Assembly (NCBI RefSeq): GCF_963665245.1
Contig: NZ_OY762267.1
Coordinates: forward strand, 3,506,001-3,570,000
Source: an uncultured Paludibaculum sp.
GTDB taxonomy: Bacteria > Acidobacteriota > Terriglobia > Bryobacterales > Bryobacteraceae
DNA length: 64,000 bases
Direction of reading: 5' to 3'
Shown here: positions 59,340-64,000 of the stretch, in pieces
Layout of the letters: every line of letters begins with the position of its first letter
Position numbering within the stretch: position 1 is the stretch's first letter
Notes under the pieces: model-generated
What the model was told of the DNA's origin: nothing
Database searches by the model: none
What the model saw: only the letters and a program-made list of their open reading frames with translations
Position numbers and translations under genes: made by a program

Positions 59340-61249
59340 ATCTCCTCCAGTCCCATCGGAGCATCGTCCGCACGGTGCGCGCAGGTCCGCGCAGTAAGTT
59401 CGACATCGACGGTCGCTTCCCTGTCGATGACGCTGCGTTCGCAGAAATGTTCGATCACGATGGCCAGAGGCCGATCGTCGAGCAGCTCTGCCAGGTTCAC
59501 ATCCATGTGGTACTTCGAACTCAGCAGCGCAGCCAGTCGCATGGCCTGGATAGAATCGAATCCCAAGTCCAGGAACGCCTGGTCGGAAGCATTGACGACA
59601 TCGCTAGAGCACAGCAGTTCGGCGGCGTCGCGCAGAATCCGGTCTTTGATTGTCTGCGGGGGCGCCCCCCCCGCGGCCGAAGGCTCCGGGTCGAGTATGC
59701 GATTCATCATCGACATGCGGTCGGTCTTTCCGTTCGGCAACAGCGGCAACGCCGTCATCGGAATGAATCGACTGGGGACCAGATAATGCGGCAAACTCTG
59801 ACGAAGATACTCCCGTAGAGTCAGCGAAAGCTGATCGTTGCGCCCATCCGATAGGACAGTTGGATCCTGAGGAACGATATAGGCGACCAGCACATGTCCG
59901 CCGGTCTCCTCCAAATCGGACCCGGACGACTCCGCTCGTCGCGCCACTGTAACCAGCGCGCTGTGCACGGCCGGATGCTGCATCAGCGGCAACTCGATCT
60001 CGCTAGGTTCGATCCGGTATCCGGCGAATTTGATTTGAAAATCGACGCGCCCTAGCAACTCGATTTCGCCATTGTCGCAATAACGCGCGAGATCACCTGT
60101 CCGATAGAGTCTTTGGCCAGCTGCGGAAGGAAACGGATTGGCGACAAATCGGGAGGCGGTAGCGGAAGGAGCATTCAGGTAACCTTGTGCCATTCCGGTG
60201 CCAGCTAGGTACAGTTCGCCAGCGACACCTTTCGGCACCGGACGCAACTCCTCGTCCAGCATCTGCGCCGTCGTACTTGAGATCGGCACGCCTACCGGAA
60301 CACGTCCCACGCCCGTGTTCTCCGGATGTACTTCGCGGCACAGAACAGCCGTCATCTCCGTCGAGCCGTACCGATGTAGGATGGTCGTGCTTGGCAAGAT
60401 TTCCGAGAGTCGGCGCAGCAGACCGGGAGGCGAGCTCTCGCCGCCAATCTCGACGACGTGTAACGACTGGATGGCGGCCAGTTCGGAAGCATAATACTCC
60501 ACCAGGACTGACGCCAGGGAGGGAACCAGACCCACGTGCGTCACCCGGTGCATCCGCAAAGCATGCAGCAGCAATGCCGGGTCCTTCGAGACCTCGGTAG
60601 GGACGATCACCAGTTGGACGCCGGCCAACAGCGGCGCAAAAATCTCCCACGCGGAGATGACGAAACTCACCTGCGCCCTCAGTAGGGCGACGTCGCCGAG
60701 CTGAAACGGAAACAAAGTCCGGAACCACGCGAATCGATTCGTCACGCCCGCATGGGTGCACTGCACGCCTTTAGGCATTCCTGTGCTGCCGGACGTGTAG
60801 CTGAGGAAGGCGACGGCCTCATCCGAACCGCCGCTGGACAGGTCGTCGTCATCGGCGTTAGTTGTCTCCCAAATCCTACCGTCCAAAAGCAGCAGATCGC
60901 CTTCAAAATCGTGAAATTCATCGACAAAAGGGCGGGTCGTGAGCAGTACGTGCGCGTGCGTGTTCCCCGCAATGTATCGCCGCCGGTCGATGGGATGTGC
61001 GGGATCGAGGTAGACATACACGGCGCCGGTCTTCAGGACACCGAGCATGGCGGCGATCAACTCCGTCGATGGCTTTAACTGGATGGCAACGACCGCGCCG
61101 GTTGCAACACCTCGTATCTTGAGCAACGTCCGGATGCGATTGGCTGTCCGGTTGAGGTCCCGATAATTGACTCGCCTAATCGGGTCCGCCAGCGCATATC
61201 GATCCGGATGCATTCGGGAGTGCCGCTCCACAACTTCCTGGATTTGCAT
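59318..61249 (-). CDS. Stand-alone adenylation-carrier protein (A-PCP) with atypical pocket
   Basis: This is a protein of 643 residues with no C domain. A domain: YTSGSTGMPKG (151-161), YGSTEMT, YRTGDLAR, GRVDFQIKFAGYRIEPSEIE, and Lys508 in NGKTDR. Carrier: LGFDSIQAM with Ser566. The position that binds the substrate amino group (Asp235 of GrsA) is Val197; the full pocket reads V-I-W-G-E-G-R-A-V-K. Without the Asp, an ordinary alpha-amino acid is unlikely; an aryl, hydroxy, beta-amino or fatty acid, or a degenerate enzyme, are the alternatives. It is the first gene of the - strand operon. Its ATG is nine bases from the end of a dead transposase, so its original promoter may have been displaced. 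It could load a starter or side-chain acyl unit in trans. Confidence 0.85.
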   Translation of the reverse strand: MQIQEVVERHSRMHPDRYALADPIRRVNYRDLNRTANRIRTLLKIRGVATGAVVAIQLKPSTELIAAMLGVLKTGAVYVYLDPAHPIDRRRYIAGNTHAHVLLTTRPFVDEFHDFEGDLLLLDGRIWETTNADDDDLSSGGSDEAVAFLSYTSGSTGMPKGVQCTHAGVTNRFAWFRTLFPFQLGDVALLRAQVSFVISAWEIFAPLLAGVQLVIVPTEVSKDPALLLHALRMHRVTHVGLVPSLASVLVEYYASELAAIQSLHVVEIGGESSPPGLLRRLSEILPSTTILHRYGSTEMTAVLCREVHPENTGVGRVPVGVPISSTTAQMLDEELRPVPKGVAGELYLAGTGMAQGYLNAPSATASRFVANPFPSAAGQRLYRTGDLARYCDNGEIELLGRVDFQIKFAGYRIEPSEIELPLMQHPAVHSALVTVARRAESSGSDLEETGGHVLVAYIVPQDPTVLSDGRNDQLSLTLREYLRQSLPHYLVPSRFIPMTALPLLPNGKTDRMSMMNRILDPEPSAAGGAPPQTIKDRILRDAAELLCSSDVVNASDQAFLDLGFDSIQAMRLAALLSSKYHMDVNLAELLDDRPLAIVIEHFCERSVIDREATVDVELTARTCAHRADDAPMGLEEMCWKPER

Positions 61250-61257
61250 GGCGGACC

Positions 61258-61941
61258 CATTATGTCACGATTTGTTTGTTTTCGGCGCCAGGAATGTTCG
61301 CAATGTCGCTAGTATCGGCGGTGGGCCGGCGCCACGATTTGTGGACCTCGTAGCCGCGATCGAACACCAGTGTCGTTCCGGGCGGAAACTCCATCTTGTG
61401 TGCCACCGCGATGTCAGCTTTCCTGTCCTTCGCTCAGCGCCGCATACTTCGGCGGAAAACCCTGGTTGTCTAGCAGCATATGCAGCTTCACCGCCTCCTT
61501 CGCCCTCTCGTATTAGGCCCATTCGAGCATGGACAGGCACCGCGGAACCGTTGTCGAGTCCAAGCCCAGCAACGGATGGTTAGAACGAAACCGGCCTTCC
61601 GGTCTTTCGGCATCGGCTCTGCACATCGAGGCCAGCCGCTGGAAAACGTCCTCCTAGATCTGCCACGAGTGGTGCTCGTTGGCCTACGCCAGAGTCGATT
61701 GAGTGGACGGGCGCGCCACACCCAGATGTCGCAACTTGCATACACTGGCGGCCAAGCCGTCGGTGATCTTGCGTAGCGAACGCGTCCCGCCCGGATGGCA
61801 GAATTGCATCGCGATGGACTGGCTCCAGCGCCTCATGCCCTTGGGGTATTTCTCGCCTTGATGGCGCGCCAGACCGGCGTCGAAGAGCCCGCCTGGGACA
61901 AGCCTGATAATCTGACTGAAAACGCTCGATACTCGTTCCAT
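61258..61941 (-). pseudogene. IS4-family transposase pseudogene
   Basis: Joining - strand frames recovers a recognisable IS4 transposase: an N-terminal part with FSQIIRLVP and KYPKGMRRWSQSIAMQF (from 61941), STLA-stop-ANEHHSWQ near 61660, LDSTTVPRCLSMLEWA-stop with the first catalytic Asp near 61550, KLHMLLDNQGFPPKYAALSEG, then after a frame change VAHKMEFPPGTTLVFDRGY with the second catalytic Asp near 61350. At least three in-frame stops and two frame changes are present and the C-terminal YREK region is missing. Terminal inverted repeats were not recognised. The remnant sits between the A-PCP gene and the DUF2264 gene and marks a former insertion at the cluster border. Confidence 0.85.
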
Positions 61942-61971
61942 GGGAGGGTCGACGTTCCAATAGACATAGTC

Positions 61972-63933
61972 ATGAACAATTCAACGCTACTAGATCCGAC
62001 CCACCCTTCACCCTCCGACTCCCCGCTGACGTGGCGTGCGAACGTTTTGGACGGGAGTTCGCATGTTCAGATAGAATCGTTGCTCACTGTGGATAGAACG
62101 CAAGTGGAATGTCCCCTGAATGGCGGTCTACGCTCCCGTGACGATGTTGCAGCCTGGTGTCTCCAGTTGCTCGGCGCGGTGGAAGCTTGTCTGAGTCCGG
62201 CGGGCGCTCGCCTGCGCAATGCGCCGGTTGCGGCGAATTACTCGGCGGCCGTCGCCGGCATGGAGGGCTGCACGCGTCCGTTATGGGCGGTCTCAGCGCT
62301 GCTGCGCGGCGGCTTCGCTTATGCGGGCTGGACCAGGTTCGCCGAAGGCATTGCGAACGGAACCGATCCCAAACATCCCGAGTTCTGGGTATATCCCGGG
62401 GATTGCGACCAGCGTTTGGTGGAAATCTGTCCCGTCGCGGCAGCCATTTGCCTCGCGCCGCAGTACTTCTGGCGGCCGTTTTCCGACCGGCAGCAGAACC
62501 ACGTGGTCGCGTGGCTGCAAGCGGCCGCAGCCAGACGGTATCACGACAATAATTGGCTATTCTTCCGCGTGATGGTTGCGATGGCGCTGGAGTCCGTCGG
62601 GGCAAGGGCACAAACGTCTCAAGTCGACGCCGATCTCGACAGGATCGAGAGTTTTCACGTTCGAGCCGGCTGGTATTCCGACGGGCCTGACGGTGTTGTC
62701 GACTACTACAATTCCCACGCCTTGCACTATTACGGCCTTCTGTACGCGTGGCTTTTCGGAGAACGGGATCGGGCCAGAGCCGCGCGATTCAAAGAACGAG
62801 CAGCGCAGTTTTCTGAGTCGTTCCAGTATTGGTTCGCGCCGGACGGAGCTGCGGTGCCATTTGGGCGCAGTCTGACGTACCGGTTTGCGGAGGCGGCCTT
62901 CTGGTCTTCGGCTGCCCTTTGCGGCTGCGTCGACTACGGACTGGCAAAGGGCATTCTGCTGCGGAGTTTGCGGCGTTGGCGCAGTCTGCCCATCTTCAGC
63001 GATTCTGGTCTGCTGACGCTTGGGTACGGCTATCCGAATCTCAACATGACCGAACAGTACAACTCGCCGGCGTCGCCGTACTGGGCGATGAAATCTTTCC
63101 TGCCGCTGGCTTTGCCCGCCACGCACGATTTCTGGACGGCGCCGGAAGCGCCGCTGCCGGATGCGTCGCCCAAAGAGCGTCATCCCGCCAAATGCATGGT
63201 GTCGTGCCGGTCGGGCTCCCACATCTTCCTGCTGACCGGCGGCGAGAAACGGCTGCCACCCTTTCGTCATGCCGCCGAGAAATACGCGAAATTCGCCTAC
63301 TCGTCCGCGTTCGCATTCAATATTCCAACGGCTTCGCGCGGGCTTTCTGCCGCCGCGATCGACAGCATGCTGGCCGTCAGTGCGGACAGCCAAACGTTCA
63401 ATGTGCGCGGCGAAAGCCGTTGGATGGAGATGCGCGGCGACGAGATCTTCTGCGGCTGGTCTCCGCTGGCCGGCGTGGACGTGGTGACGGCGCTGATCGC
63501 CAGCCCGCCCTGGCACGTCCGGATACACGTCCTTGCGACCTCGATTAAGGTACTCGCGGTGGAGGGCGGGTTCGCAGTGGAGTACGACCCGGAAGGACCG
63601 CCGGAAGCGCTGGCCGGTGCCGGGACTGTGTTGTCGGCGGCGGGACTCAGTTGGATTCGCGATTTGAATGGAAATCGCAAATCTGTGAATATCGTCATGG
63701 ATCCGAATGGGAATCTGAATTTCGGGCATTCGGCTGTCCCCGCTCTGGTTGGCGTATGCGGCCCCGGACGTCATGTGTTCGCCTGCGCCGTGGCTGCTTG
63801 GCCGGTCTGCGATCGTCCGACTTCGATTCCCACGGCGCCGCGCTTCGAGTGCGCCGACGACGCCTTCACGCTTCGATCCGCCGATGGGTCTGTAACACTG
63901 GCCCAGGGTACCATGGTGGCCATTCCGCGCTGA
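61972..63933 (+). CDS. DUF2264 domain protein
   Basis: This is a protein of 653 residues. The N-terminal part has NGGLRSRDDV, SPAGARLRNAP and MEGCTRPLWAVSALLRGG, the typical DUF2264 opening, followed by an alpha/alpha-toroid-like region (WLQAAAARRYHDNNWLFFRVMVAMALES, HYYGLLYAWLFG) and a beta-rich C-terminal half. The family is uncharacterised but resembles polysaccharide-lyase or hydrolase folds and often sits in carbohydrate loci. The ORF opens at 61795, but its first 49 codons overlap the transposase remnant in antisense; ATG 61972 is therefore chosen. No signal peptide is seen from that start. It is probably outside the peptide cluster and may have lost its upstream region to the insertion. 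Confidence 0.8.
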   Translation: MNNSTLLDPTHPSPSDSPLTWRANVLDGSSHVQIESLLTVDRTQVECPLNGGLRSRDDVAAWCLQLLGAVEACLSPAGARLRNAPVAANYSAAVAGMEGCTRPLWAVSALLRGGFAYAGWTRFAEGIANGTDPKHPEFWVYPGDCDQRLVEICPVAAAICLAPQYFWRPFSDRQQNHVVAWLQAAAARRYHDNNWLFFRVMVAMALESVGARAQTSQVDADLDRIESFHVRAGWYSDGPDGVVDYYNSHALHYYGLLYAWLFGERDRARAARFKERAAQFSESFQYWFAPDGAAVPFGRSLTYRFAEAAFWSSAALCGCVDYGLAKGILLRSLRRWRSLPIFSDSGLLTLGYGYPNLNMTEQYNSPASPYWAMKSFLPLALPATHDFWTAPEAPLPDASPKERHPAKCMVSCRSGSHIFLLTGGEKRLPPFRHAAEKYAKFAYSSAFAFNIPTASRGLSAAAIDSMLAVSADSQTFNVRGESRWMEMRGDEIFCGWSPLAGVDVVTALIASPPWHVRIHVLATSIKVLAVEGGFAVEYDPEGPPEALAGAGTVLSAAGLSWIRDLNGNRKSVNIVMDPNGNLNFGHSAVPALVGVCGPGRHVFACAVAAWPVCDRPTSIPTAPRFECADDAFTLRSADGSVTLAQGTMVAIPR

Positions 63934-64000
63934 GTCGGGCAGCGATGCCGATTGGGAAATCATGAACGGCGTTGTCCCCGCGGAGATGCCAAACCCACCT

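Noticed and set aside
59076..59786. 236-codon + strand frame opposite the ATPase and A-PCP genes
   Set aside because: It spans the antisense of two unrelated real genes and shows no domain.
61795..61971. N-terminal extension of the DUF2264 protein
   Set aside because: These codons are antisense to the N-terminal part of the transposase remnant and have no similarity to the family, so the ATG at 61972 is preferred.

Overview
The window is one high-GC bacterial biosynthetic locus. About 48 kb is nonribosomal peptide synthetase (NRPS), followed by an MbtH gene and four tandem cobalamin/radical-SAM genes, all on the + strand. A short - strand set (stand-alone adenylation-carrier protein, ABC ATPase, ABC permease, Yip1-like membrane protein) faces it, and a DUF2264 gene closes the window. 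No rRNA, tRNA or housekeeping gene is present to place the organism. The Yip1-type protein, the very large ABC-2-like permease, the GC-rich codon use and the decayed IS4 copy are compatible with a soil Acidobacteriota relative; this is an inference of low to moderate confidence.

Layout. 1-12765: NRPS-1, open at the left edge, ending in a condensation (C) domain that is cut in two by a frame change. 12770-37579: NRPS-2, which starts with the other half of that C domain. 37589-47959: NRPS-3, ending in a thioesterase. Twelve modules carry a C-A-PCP core (the C of module 4 is the split one), seven also carry an epimerization (E) domain, and there is the tail of one more E from an upstream module. 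47956-48165: MbtH. 48194-48240: a strong intercistronic hairpin. 48265-56055: four paralogous B12-binding radical SAM proteins with a CX7CX2C cluster motif. 56024-61249 (-): Yip1-like protein with its own promoter and operator-like palindrome, then ABC permease, ABC ATPase and A-PCP. 61258-61941 (-): IS4-family transposase pseudogene. 61972-63933: DUF2264 protein.

Reading the ten pocket residues of each adenylation (A) domain by eye gives this proposal: (D-X0)-D-Val/Ile-Val/Ile-D-Ala-D-Ala-Gly-D-Ser-D-Val-D-X8-D-Asn-Ser-Ser-Tyr, released by the thioesterase. The four radical SAM enzymes belong by motif to the family normally found maturing ribosomal peptides (C-methylation at unactivated carbons). 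No ribosomal precursor is seen here, so the simplest inference is that they act on the NRPS peptide, for example beta-methylating Val/Ile. That pairing is the most novel feature of the window.

The NRPS genes are built from blocks of 0.6 to 3.1 kb that look identical or nearly identical in nucleotide sequence. Block edges fall at functional joints: before the substrate pocket of the A domain, in the 4'-phosphopantetheine motif of the PCP, and a short way into the C domain. This looks like recent duplication, gene conversion and module or subdomain exchange, but it is also the sort of region where assemblies fail, so the frame break and the copy number need read-level checking.
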